64,000 bases of DNA, taken from the NCBI RefSeq assembly GCF_025244925.1, contig NZ_CP104275.1, forward strand, positions 1,984,001-2,048,000, written 5' to 3'. A program made the translations under genes and the position numbers. Below are positions 36,285 to 44,063 of the stretch, piece after piece (position 1 is the first letter of the stretch; every line of letters begins with the position of its first letter). The notes under the pieces are model-generated. The model was given only the letters and a program-made list of their open reading frames with translations, was not told the origin of the DNA and ran no database searches. Source of the stretch: Arthrobacter zhaoxinii (GTDB lineage Bacteria; Actinomycetota; Actinomycetes; Actinomycetales; Micrococcaceae).

Positions 36285-36320
36285 AAAAGGCGGGAACCGG
36301 ATCACCGGTTCCCACCTTTT
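36285..36320. terminator. Bidirectional terminator between the M3 peptidase and pgsA
   Basis: AAAAGG-C-GGGAACCGG (36285-36300) pairs with CCGGTTCCC-A-CCTTTT (36305-36320), one mismatch, four-base loop. The T-run TTTTGTT follows on the plus strand, and the A-run gives U residues on the minus strand. It serves the two convergent genes. Confidence 0.85.
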
Positions 36321-36340
36321 GTTGCGTTTACTAAGCCTGC

Positions 36341-36958
36341 CTAGGCCGGATTCCCCAGCTTCGCCTGCCGGCGGACACTGTACATCCGCTGGCCGATGGT
36401 CACGCAGCTGGCCAGGGTCAGCAGGATGAGGACCACCAGCAGCAGGACCTCGGGCACGCCCAGCCCCACCAGCCCGGTGGCCACCAGCAGGGAGACCAGC
36501 CGCTCGGCACGTTCGGCAATGCCGACGTTGGCGGAGAAGCCCAGCGACTCGGCCTTGGCCCGGATGTAGGACACCAGCATTCCCACCACCAGGCAGAGGA
36601 CGGCCGCGATGCCGATTGCGTCGTTGCCGCCGCCGGTGAAGAACCAGATGGCGACGCCGGCAAACAGGGCGCCGTCGGCAAAGCGGTCGAGGGTGGAATC
36701 CAGGAACCCGCCCCAGCTGCCCTTGCGCTGCTGCTGCCGGGCCATGATTCCGTCCACCACGTCGGAGAAGATGAAGACGGTGATGAAGATGGTGCCCCAG
36801 AAGAGCTCACCCAGCGGATAAAAGACCAGTCCGCCGATCATCACGCCGAGGGTGCCGGCGATGGTGACCATGTCCGGGGTTACCCCGCGGCGCAGCAGCC
36901 AGGCGGCCAGCGGGCTGAAAACGGCAGTAAAGAATCCCCGCGCGTATTTGTTAAGCAC
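36341..36958 (-). CDS. pgsA: CDP-alcohol phosphatidyltransferase (phosphatidylinositol phosphate synthase)
   Basis: Integral membrane enzyme of 205 residues with about six membrane segments. The family motif D-x2-D-G-x2-A-R-x8-G-x3-D-x3-D is complete: DVVDGIMARQQQRKGSWGGFLDSTLDRFAD split over about 66-95. In actinobacteria the homologue next to the HIT gene and thrS makes phosphatidylinositol phosphate from CDP-diacylglycerol and inositol 1-phosphate. It starts at 36958, three bases past the HIT stop, so it is co-transcribed with it. The acyltransferase and PimA genes that normally follow are absent here. Confidence 0.92.
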   Translation of the reverse strand: MLNKYARGFFTAVFSPLAAWLLRRGVTPDMVTIAGTLGVMIGGLVFYPLGELFWGTIFITVFIFSDVVDGIMARQQQRKGSWGGFLDSTLDRFADGALFAGVAIWFFTGGGNDAIGIAAVLCLVVGMLVSYIRAKAESLGFSANVGIAERAERLVSLLVATGLVGLGVPEVLLLVVLILLTLASCVTIGQRMYSVRRQAKLGNPA

Positions 36959-36961
36959 GCG

Positions 36962-37546
36962 TCAGTCCTCACTGTCCGGGCCGGAGCCCTCTTCGGGCCA
37001 GGCCTCGGCCACCTGCTGGCGCACCTCGCCCAGGGTCTGGGTGATGGCCTTGGTCTGCGCAATGATCGGCAGGAAGTTTCCGTCACCGCCCCACCTCGGC
37101 ACGATGTGCTGGTGCAGATGGGCCGCGATCCCGGCCCCGCCGGTTTCACCCTGGTTCATGCCCAGGTTGAAACCGGTGGGGCTGGATACCTTCCGCAGCA
37201 CGCGCATGGCGGTCTGCGTCAGGGCAGCAATTTCCGCGGTCTCCTCCGGGTCGATGTCCGTGTAGTCCGGCACATGCCGGTACGGGCAGACCAGCAGGTG
37301 GCCGGCGTTGTACGGGAAGAGGTTCAGGATCACGAAGGCGTGCTTCCCGCGGTGGACAATCAGCGATTCCTCGTCCGACCGCTCCGGCGCGGCACAGAAC
37401 GGGCAGGTCTCCTTCGAGGAAACCTGCTTCTGCCCGCCCTTGATGTAGGCCAGCCGGTGCGGAGTCCAGAGCCGCTGGAACGAGTCGGGGACGCCGGCGA
37501 GTTCAAACGTGTCCGTCACCGCGGCGTCGTCAGGCTGTTCTCCCAT
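36962..37546 (-). CDS. HIT family protein, Ap4A phosphorylase-like
   Basis: Protein of 194 residues in the histidine-triad superfamily. Triad H143-L-H145-Q-H147 (AAHLHQHIVPRW), zinc-binding CPFC at 48-51, FNLGMNQGETGGAG before the triad. The layout matches the mycobacterial protein in the same thrS-HIT-pgsA position, described as an Ap4A phosphorylase; that activity is inferred. The ATG at 37546 follows GGGGA. It is followed immediately by pgsA and lies 15 bases after thrS. Confidence 0.92.
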   Translation of the reverse strand: MGEQPDDAAVTDTFELAGVPDSFQRLWTPHRLAYIKGGQKQVSSKETCPFCAAPERSDEESLIVHRGKHAFVILNLFPYNAGHLLVCPYRHVPDYTDIDPEETAEIAALTQTAMRVLRKVSSPTGFNLGMNQGETGGAGIAAHLHQHIVPRWGGDGNFLPIIAQTKAITQTLGEVRQQVAEAWPEEGSGPDSED

Positions 37547-37561
37547 AGCGTCCCCGCCGCC

Positions 37562-39574
37562 CTACTTGTCCCGGTTACGGACGGCTTCAACAATCCGCTT
37601 GACGGCCTCTTCAACGGGCACGCCGTTGTCCTGGCTGCCGTCACGGAAGCGGAAGGACACGGCGCCTGCCTCGGCGTCGTCACCGCCGGCGATCAGGACA
37701 AACGGGATCTTGTCCTTGGACGCGGTGCGGATCTTCTTCGGGAAGCGGTCGGTGCCGGTGTCCACCTGGGCGCGGATGCCGTGGGCCTTGAGCTTGTCGA
37801 CGACGTCGAACATGTAGTCGTTGAACGCTTCAGCCACGGGGATGCCGACTACCTGAACCGGTGCCAGCCAGGCGGGGAAGGCGCCGGCGTAGTGCTCGGT
37901 GAGCACGGCCATGAAGCGTTCCACGGAGCCGAACAGGGCGCGGTGGATCATGACCGGGCGCTGGCGGGTGCCGTCGGCGGCCTGGTACTCGAGTTCGAAG
38001 CGCTCGGGCAGGTTGAAGTCCAGCTGGATGGTGGACATCTGCCAGGTGCGGCCGATGGCGTCGCGGGCCTGGACGGAGATCTTCGGGCCGTAGAAGGCTG
38101 CTCCGCCCGGATCCGGGACCAGGTCCAGGCCGGAGGCTTCGGCAACCTCGGCGAGGGTGCGGGTGGCTTCCTCCCAGATGTCGTCGGAGCCGACGAACTT
38201 TTCCGGGTCCTTGGTGGACAGCTCCAGGTAGAAGTCATCCAGACCGTAGTCCTTGAGCAGGTCCAGCACGAACTTCAGCGTGGTGGTCAGCTCGTCCTTC
38301 ATCTGCTCACGGGTGCAGTAGATGTGGGCGTCGTCCTGGGTCATGCCCCGCACGCGTGTCAGGCCGTGGATCACGCCGGACTTCTCGTAGCGGTACACGG
38401 AACCAAATTCGAACAGCCGCAGCGGAAGCTCACGGTAGGACCGTCCGCGGGAGCGGAAGATCAGGTTGTGCATGGGGCAGTTCATCGGCTTCAGGTAGTA
38501 GTCCTGGCCGGGCTTGGTGACCTCGCCGGTCTCCGGATCGGTGACCTCGTCCACGTGCATGGGAGGGAACATCCCGTCGCGGTACCAGTCCAGGTGGCCG
38601 GAAACCTCGTACAGGTGGCCCTTGGTGATGTGCGGGGTGTAGACGAACTCGTAGCCGGCCTCGGTGTGTCGCTGGCGGGAGTAGTCCTCCATGGCCTTGC
38701 GGATGATGCCGCCCTTGGGGTGGAACACCGGCAGGCCCGAACCCAGCTCATCCGGGAAGGAGAACAGGTCCAGTTCGGTGCCCAGCTTGCGGTGGTCGCG
38801 GCGCTCGGCCTCGGCCAGGCGTTCCTGGTAGGCCTTCAGCGCGTCCTTGGTGGGCCAGGCGGTGCCGTAGATGCGCTGCAGCTGCTGGTTCTTCTGGTTG
38901 CCCAGCCAGTACGCGGCGGCGGAGCGGGTGAGGGCGAAGGCGTTGGAGATCAGCTTGGTGTTGGGCAGGTGCGGGCCGCGGCACAGATCGCACCAGACGA
39001 CGTCGCCGGACTTGCGGTCCACATTGTCGTAAATGGTGATCTCGCCGGCACCGACCTCGATGCTGGCACCTTCGCCCGCTTCCTCGGCGCCGTCCTTCTT
39101 GCCCAGCAGTTCAAGCTTGTACGGCTCGTTCTTCATGGCTTCGCGGGCTTCGTCTTCGCTGACCACGCGGCGGGCGAACTTCTGGTTCGAGTTGATGATC
39201 TTCTGCATCATCTTCTCGAGGGTCTTCAGGTCCTCCGGCGTGAACGGCTCGGCAACATCGAAGTCGAAGTAGAAGCCGTCCTTGATGTACGGGCCGATGC
39301 CCAGCTTGGCATCCGGACGCAGCTGCTGCACGGCCTGGGCCATGACGTGGGCGGTGGAGTGGCGCAGGACATTCAGTCCGTCTTCGGACTCAATGGTGAC
39401 AGATTCCACGATGTCGCCCTGCTCCAGCGGCGTATCCAGGTCCTTGAGGACGGAGTGGACGCGCATCACGACGACGTCGCGGCGTTCGAAGAAGAGCTGC
39501 GCACCGGTGGTGCCAGTATCCACCGTGGTCTCTTCGCCGTCGACGATGAGGGTGAACTTCTCTGGCACTGACAC
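37562..39574 (-). CDS. thrS: Threonyl-tRNA synthetase
   Basis: Class II synthetase of 670 residues. TGS domain 1-65, editing domain with [13 protein letters not shown] and [11 protein letters not shown] (about 75-235), catalytic core [25 protein letters not shown] with motif 2 and [17 protein letters not shown] zinc residues (Cys, His, His, here MNCPMH, HGLTR and KQ region near 350-520), and anticodon-binding C-terminal domain from about 555. GTG at 39574 with AGGAG six bases upstream. It heads the thrS-HIT-pgsA unit, with 75 bases to dnaE2. I see no T-box in that short leader. Confidence 0.97.
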   Translation of the reverse strand: MSVPEKFTLIVDGEETTVDTGTTGAQLFFERRDVVVMRVHSVLKDLDTPLEQGDIVESVTIESEDGLNVLRHSTAHVMAQAVQQLRPDAKLGIGPYIKDGFYFDFDVAEPFTPEDLKTLEKMMQKIINSNQKFARRVVSEDEAREAMKNEPYKLELLGKKDGAEEAGEGASIEVGAGEITIYDNVDRKSGDVVWCDLCRGPHLPNTKLISNAFALTRSAAAYWLGNQKNQQLQRIYGTAWPTKDALKAYQERLAEAERRDHRKLGTELDLFSFPDELGSGLPVFHPKGGIIRKAMEDYSRQRHTEAGYEFVYTPHITKGHLYEVSGHLDWYRDGMFPPMHVDEVTDPETGEVTKPGQDYYLKPMNCPMHNLIFRSRGRSYRELPLRLFEFGSVYRYEKSGVIHGLTRVRGMTQDDAHIYCTREQMKDELTTTLKFVLDLLKDYGLDDFYLELSTKDPEKFVGSDDIWEEATRTLAEVAEASGLDLVPDPGGAAFYGPKISVQARDAIGRTWQMSTIQLDFNLPERFELEYQAADGTRQRPVMIHRALFGSVERFMAVLTEHYAGAFPAWLAPVQVVGIPVAEAFNDYMFDVVDKLKAHGIRAQVDTGTDRFPKKIRTASKDKIPFVLIAGGDDAEAGAVSFRFRDGSQDNGVPVEEAVKRIVEAVRNRDK

Positions 39575-39649
39575 GGTTGTCTCCTAGATTTCGTTGTACG
39601 GCGTCTGCTGCACGGCCTGGACACGGCCGCACTTCCGCCCGTACCGATG

Positions 39650-42600
39650 TTATCCGCTGCGCTTGGACCCCACCAACATGCCGCGCTGACGGCCGGGCTT
39701 CGGAAGTGAGTCCGTGTCCGCCAGGTTCCATGCCTCGAGTGCCTGCAGGCTGATGCCCCGCGGCCCGGTGCGGCGGGTCAGCCCGCGGACCAGCAGCAGT
39801 TCGGTGCCGAAGAGCAGCGGACCGGATTTCTCCTGCGCCTCGTGGAAGAACGTGCAGTCAATGCACCCGGTGCCGTCGTCGAGGCTGATGAACACCACCC
39901 GGCGTCCCCCGCGCATGGGAGGCGTCTGCGTGGCCACCCGGATCCCGGCGACCAGCACCTCGGTCCCGTTGCGCAGGTCCATCAGTGCTTCCGCGGGCGT
40001 GACGCCGAGTCCGCGCAGCAGCGGACGGTAGCTTTCCATCAGGTGCGCGCTGACGTCCACTGACAGCAGATCCAGTTCGGTGCGGACCTTTTCCCGCAGT
40101 CCCGGTTCCGGCAGGTGATGGTGCAGGTTCGTCAGCTCGGTATCTCCCAGCGGCAGGGCCAGCTGCCCCGGAATCGGATCGTGCTTCCGGGACGCGGATT
40201 TTGCCGGTGCGGCGTCGAGGTAGGAGATCAGGTCAGCGCGGCTCGCCTCGGAGCCGGTCTGCTTACTCAGGAAATCGAAGGCACCGAGCTGGGCCAGCCG
40301 GCGCAGGGTGGGGCGGGAGACCTTCGCACGTGCCCGCAGGTCCGCCAGCGAGTCATAGGGCTGCCCGGCGGCAATGCGCTTTAGCTCGACGGCGGACAGT
40401 CCGTAGATCCCGGCCAGGGACAGCCGGATGCCCAGCCGGCCGTCGTCGAGCCGTTCCACCCGGTAGGTTTCGCCGCTGCGGTTGATGTCCAGGGGCAGGA
40501 TGGGAATGCCCATCCGCCGCGCCTCGGCCACGAGCAGCCGGCGGGGATACATCCCGGGATCGTGTTCGAAGATCCCGGCGAGGAACGCTGCCGGGTGGTG
40601 CGCCTTCAGCCACGCGGACTGATAGGTGGGTACGGCAAAAGCCGCGCCGTGGGCCTTGCAGAAGCCGAAGCTGCCGAAGGCCTTGAGCGTGTCCCAGACC
40701 TTGTTGATGGTCTCCTGCGTGTAGCCGCGGGCGGCGGCCTTGCTGCGGAAGTATTCCTCCACCCCGGGCTCGGCGGTTTCGTTGCCCAGCAGCCGGCGCA
40801 GTTCGTCTGCCTTCGCCAGCCCGCAGCCGGTGAAGACGTTCAGCGTCCGCAGCACCTGCTCGTGGAAAACCGTGACGCCGTGGGTTTCGGCCAGCACCGG
40901 GCGCAGCGCCTCGTGCGGGTACACCTCGGGGGAAAAGCCGTGCCGGTGTTCCAGGAACGGCCGGACCATATCGGATTTCATCGGGCCCGGCCGGAACAGG
41001 GAGATGTCGATGATCAGGTCATTAAACTCCCGCGGTGCCATCTTGCCCACCAGCTCGCGCTGGCCCGGGGATTCGATCTGGAAGCAGCCCAGGGTATGCG
41101 TGCTGCGGATGAGTTCGTAGGTGGGTTCGTCGTCGAACGGCACGGCATCCAGGTTGATCCGGCCGTCCGCTTCGACAAACTCCGGGTCCGGCTCCTCCGG
41201 CCCGTCCCGGTGCCTGCCGGCGGCAATGACTTCCTCGCGGGAGGAATACACACGCACTACTTCGCGGACGGCAAAGGCCATGGCGCTCTGCATCCGCACG
41301 CCCAGCACGTCGAGTTTGAGCATGCCCATAGGATCCATGTCGTGCTTGTCGAACTGGGACATGGGCAGGCCCAGACCGCTGGGCTGCACGGGGGTGCGGT
41401 CCAGCAGGGAGGTGTCCCCCAGGATCACTCCGCAGGGATGCATGGAAATGTGCCGGGGCAGCCGGTCCAGGCGTTCGGTGAGGTCCACCAGCAGGTCCAG
41501 CTGCTGGTTCTTTTCCACCTGGCCGGAGAATTCCCGCAGTTCGGGCTTTTCGGCGAGCGCCTCGCGGAAGTTGCGGGCCGAGAAACGCCACAGCTGTTTA
41601 GCCACAGCGCCGATCTCCTCCTCGGGCATGCCCAGCGCCATACCGGCGTCGCGCACCGCTCCCCGTGCCCGGTAGCCGTTCTGCATGCTCATCAGGGTGA
41701 CCCGTTCGGAGCCGAAGCGTTCGAAGATGCGGTGATAGACGTTGTGCCGCTCGGCGCTTTCCACGTCGATGTCGATGTCCGGCAGCGTGGAGCGGTCCCG
41801 GGAGAGGAAGCGTTCAAAGATCAGGTCGTGGTCCAGCGGGTTCACGTGACTGACGCCCAGCAGGTAGTTCACCAGCGAGGATGCGCCCGACCCCCGGGCC
41901 GCGGCGCGTACCCCCATCCCGGTGATCATGGCCGAGACTTCCGCGACCGTGAGGAAGTAGGAGGCGAAGCCCAGCCGTTCGATGATGCCCAGCTCGTGTT
42001 CGAGCCGGTTGCGCAGTTCTACTTCGGCAATGGAGTCCCGGGCACGCAGCCGCCGGTTGATCCCCGCCTCGCAGCGCTGGCGCAGTTCGATCATGGGTTC
42101 GGCCTCGATGCCGATCACCGAGGCTTCGGGGACCACGGGCTGCTTCCAGCCCATGTCCGCCACCGGATCCATCCGGCAGCTATCCGCGAGCGCCGCAGTG
42201 TCGGCGAGCATCCGTGCCGCTCCCGAGGAACCGTAGCCTGCCTCCGAGCTGATCTCGCGGGCCAGGGCAGTCATCTCCCGTGTCCCCTTGAGCCAGCCCT
42301 GCCCGTTGGGCTGCCGGTCCGGGAGGTGGGAGAGGGAGGTCAGCGACCGCGCGGCGTCGAGCACGTCAGCGGTGGCGGCTCCATCCTCATCCACGTACCG
42401 CACGGCATTGGTGAGGATGCCGGGCACGCGCATCTCATCGGCCAGCCGGAACATCCGTACTGCGTGGGCCAGGCTGAGGTTCTCCCCCGGTGCGGACAGA
42501 TGCGTGACCACCTCGACGGCGAGCGCCCGGGCAGGGATCAGCGAGCGCCAGCGGCCGAACAGGGTGCGGGCGACGGCATAACTGCGGCTGCGCATGGCCT

Positions 42601-43051
42601 GGCCGACGTCGGACTGCGGTCCGACGAGGACGGTCAGGACCGGTTCGTCCTCCCCCTCTGTGCTGACATACCCGGCAAGCTGCTCCATGGTGACGCCTAC
42701 CGGTTTGCCGGAGCGTGCCCGTGAGGCGGAGGTGGCGGCGTGTGCAGCGGAGATCAGCCGGCACAATGCCCGGTAGCCCGCTCCCCCGGTATGCCCGTGG
42801 GCGAGAATGACCACCCGGCCGGTGACGGCGTTCCCGTCATCCAGCACAGCCAGGTCCACGCCCACAATGGGATCGATGCCCGCTTCCATGCATGCCCGCA
42901 GGTGCTTGACCGTTCCGTAGAGCCCGTCCCGGTCGGTGCAGGCCAGGGCATCGGCGCCGTCGGCCGCTGCGGCCTGCGCCATCTCCTCCGGCCAGGACAC
43001 CCCGTAGTGGGCGCTGAACGCGGTGGCGGCGTGCAGGTGGATAAAGCTCAT
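39650..43051 (-). CDS. dnaE2: Error-prone DNA polymerase III alpha subunit DnaE2 (ImuC)
   Basis: C-family polymerase of 1133 residues. The PHP-like N-terminal domain begins FIHLHAATAFSAHYG. The catalytic aspartates are in LPDIDIDVESAERHN (D425, D427). AARGSGASSLVNYLLG (about 384-399) and VFHEQVLRTLNVFTG (about 730) are other conserved stretches. The helix-hairpin-helix and OB fold lie in the last 250 residues. It acts in translesion DNA synthesis during the SOS response. It is second in a LexA-boxed operon behind the DUF6504 gene. Its usual partner imuB is not beside it. A 17-bp tandem duplication lies directly upstream. Confidence 0.93.
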   Translation of the reverse strand: MSFIHLHAATAFSAHYGVSWPEEMAQAAAADGADALACTDRDGLYGTVKHLRACMEAGIDPIVGVDLAVLDDGNAVTGRVVILAHGHTGGAGYRALCRLISAAHAATSASRARSGKPVGVTMEQLAGYVSTEGEDEPVLTVLVGPQSDVGQAMRSRSYAVARTLFGRWRSLIPARALAVEVVTHLSAPGENLSLAHAVRMFRLADEMRVPGILTNAVRYVDEDGAATADVLDAARSLTSLSHLPDRQPNGQGWLKGTREMTALAREISSEAGYGSSGAARMLADTAALADSCRMDPVADMGWKQPVVPEASVIGIEAEPMIELRQRCEAGINRRLRARDSIAEVELRNRLEHELGIIERLGFASYFLTVAEVSAMITGMGVRAAARGSGASSLVNYLLGVSHVNPLDHDLIFERFLSRDRSTLPDIDIDVESAERHNVYHRIFERFGSERVTLMSMQNGYRARGAVRDAGMALGMPEEEIGAVAKQLWRFSARNFREALAEKPELREFSGQVEKNQQLDLLVDLTERLDRLPRHISMHPCGVILGDTSLLDRTPVQPSGLGLPMSQFDKHDMDPMGMLKLDVLGVRMQSAMAFAVREVVRVYSSREEVIAAGRHRDGPEEPDPEFVEADGRINLDAVPFDDEPTYELIRSTHTLGCFQIESPGQRELVGKMAPREFNDLIIDISLFRPGPMKSDMVRPFLEHRHGFSPEVYPHEALRPVLAETHGVTVFHEQVLRTLNVFTGCGLAKADELRRLLGNETAEPGVEEYFRSKAAARGYTQETINKVWDTLKAFGSFGFCKAHGAAFAVPTYQSAWLKAHHPAAFLAGIFEHDPGMYPRRLLVAEARRMGIPILPLDINRSGETYRVERLDDGRLGIRLSLAGIYGLSAVELKRIAAGQPYDSLADLRARAKVSRPTLRRLAQLGAFDFLSKQTGSEASRADLISYLDAAPAKSASRKHDPIPGQLALPLGDTELTNLHHHLPEPGLREKVRTELDLLSVDVSAHLMESYRPLLRGLGVTPAEALMDLRNGTEVLVAGIRVATQTPPMRGGRRVVFISLDDGTGCIDCTFFHEAQEKSGPLLFGTELLLVRGLTRRTGPRGISLQALEAWNLADTDSLPKPGRQRGMLVGSKRSG

Positions 43052-43054
43052 TGC

Positions 43055-43088
43055 TTAGGCACTGTCCTTCATTAGGCGCTGTCCCTCA
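43055..43088. repeat. 17-bp tandem duplication between the DUF6504 gene and dnaE2
   Basis: TTAGGCACTGTCCTTCA (43055-43071) and TTAGGCGCTGTCCCTCA (43072-43088), two mismatches. On the minus strand each copy ends in TAA, so the DUF6504 stop is followed by a second copy of its last codons and stop. Confidence 0.85.
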
Positions 43089-43383
43089 GTGCGTCATGAA
43101 TGCGGATCAGGCGCCAGCGGTCGCTGCGGACGTGATGCGAGAGGTCGAGGGTGCGCAGGTCGGAGCGGTCATTGACGCGTGCCTGGACCCGCCAGATCTC
43201 GGTATCCACCAGTCCGGCGCCGTGTCCGCGTTCGGCGCGGGTTTCCTCTTCCCACCAGTTGCGGCGTTCGTACCAGCGCACCGGGTCCGCTCCCACCTTG
43301 TAGGTGCGGCCGCCCCATGTAAGCCTCAGAGGCTGCCCCGCGGGTGAGCACACCACCTCTATTGCTTCGCTGAAGACACCCAT
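43072..43383 (-). CDS. DUF6504 family protein in the SOS operon
   Basis: Protein of 103 residues (MGVFSEAIEVVCSPAGQPLRLTWGGRTYKV). The tryptophan/arginine-rich region WYERRNWWEEETRAERG (about 37-53) and VDTEIWRVQAR (about 58-68) match the small proteins found between imuB and dnaE2 in actinobacterial mutasome operons (DUF6504). Function unknown; a link to SOS mutagenesis is inferred from context. It is first in the operon behind the LexA box at 43479-43496. The ATG at 43383 is used. Confidence 0.8.
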   Translation of the reverse strand: MGVFSEAIEVVCSPAGQPLRLTWGGRTYKVGADPVRWYERRNWWEEETRAERGHGAGLVDTEIWRVQARVNDRSDLRTLDLSHHVRSDRWRLIRIHDALRDSA

Positions 43384-43436
43384 TCAGCTTCCTCCCCGCC
43401 CCGGTACACAGGCGCACCGCCTGCGCCTTTCCCACT

Positions 43437-43469
43437 GGTTATCCCTTGGTTATCCCTTGGTTATCAATA
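43437..43469. repeat. Three 11-bp direct repeats next to the LexA box
   Basis: GGTTATCCCTT (43437-43447), GGTTATCCCTT (43448-43458) and GGTTATCAATA (43459-43469); the third is degenerate in its last bases. They lie between the LexA palindrome and the DUF6504 start, about 10 bases from the palindrome, and are spaced about one helical turn apart. Confidence 0.85.
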
Positions 43470-43478
43470 GGCAACTAA

Positions 43479-43496
43479 TTCGAACATATGTTCGAA
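43479..43496. promoter_or_regulatory. LexA (SOS) box of the dnaE2 operon
   Basis: TTCGAACATATGTTCGAA, a perfect 18-base palindrome containing CGAAC-N4-GTTCG. It is about 96 bases upstream of the DUF6504 ATG and about 230 bases upstream of the divergent gene at 43725. Confidence 0.92.
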
Positions 43497-43724
43497 CAGC
43501 TCCGCCACCAGTGTACGACCAGCCGGGGACAAACAACACCACACAGGGACGGATGCGGCGGAGGTCCTGCCGCCCCGCCCGTCAGGATCCGGAAGCGCCG
43601 GTGCAGGACCCGTCGGTGCCGCTGCAGGAATACATGCCCCTATGGGGCACACTTTTCCCAGACACACCGGATCCAGTGCAGGACGCCCTGATCCGGGTAC
43701 TTTCCATCGGATGGGGGCCGGAGC

Positions 43725-44054
43725 GTGGCTATTGACCGAAACACACCGCAGGCGCCCGCACACCTGCAAACTTCCCGCCGCATTGGCGGCCTGGGGATTG
43801 CCGGCATGCTGGCTGTTGTTCTGGGGTATGCGCTTTTCCTGATTTCTCCGCTTTCGAACCTGATGTTCGGCTTCCTCGCATATCCGGGACTCGCCGCCGT
43901 CGGCATTGCGGTGATCGGATTCATTGCGGCAATGGTCAGGGGCGACGGGTGGCTCGCTACAGCCATGTTCATCATCCCGTCCCTGCTCTATCAGGCAGTG
44001 GTTTTGGGGTTCGCCATCGTGGGGTTCGCCATCCTTGCCACCTACCAGCCGTAG
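43725..44054 (+). CDS. Small multi-pass membrane protein, unknown function
   Basis: Protein of 109 residues from the GTG at 43725. It has three hydrophobic segments (IAGMLAVVLGYALFLISPL, about 25-43; YPGLAAVGIAVIGFIAAMV, about 53-71; AMFIIPSLLYQAVVLGFAIVGFAIL, about 79-104) after a polar N-terminus. I do not recognise a family. It converges with the exporter gene at 44064, leaving nine bases between stops. A CCGGAG stretch lies just before the start. Confidence 0.65.
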   Translation: MAIDRNTPQAPAHLQTSRRIGGLGIAGMLAVVLGYALFLISPLSNLMFGFLAYPGLAAVGIAVIGFIAAMVRGDGWLATAMFIIPSLLYQAVVLGFAIVGFAILATYQP

Positions 44055-44063
44055 GGCAGCTGC

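Larger units (their letters stand above)
43384..43724. other. SOS control region without a gene
   Basis: About 340 bases between the DUF6504 gene and the membrane protein at 43725. It holds the LexA palindrome (43479-43496) and three 11-bp direct repeats (43437-43469). A 67-codon plus-strand frame from an ATG inside the palindrome (43488) is Arg/Cys rich and is not accepted as a gene. No imuA or imuB coding sequence is present. Confidence 0.75.

Noticed and set aside
39575..39649. T-box or other riboswitch in front of thrS
   Set aside because: The gap is only 75 bases with no recognisable specifier stem or terminator.
43488..43691. 67-codon plus-strand frame starting inside the dnaE2 LexA palindrome (MFEQLRHQ...)
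   Set aside because: The start resembles the DUF222-HNH gene start because both lie in a LexA box, but the rest is Arg/Cys rich, has no domain and no ribosome-binding site.
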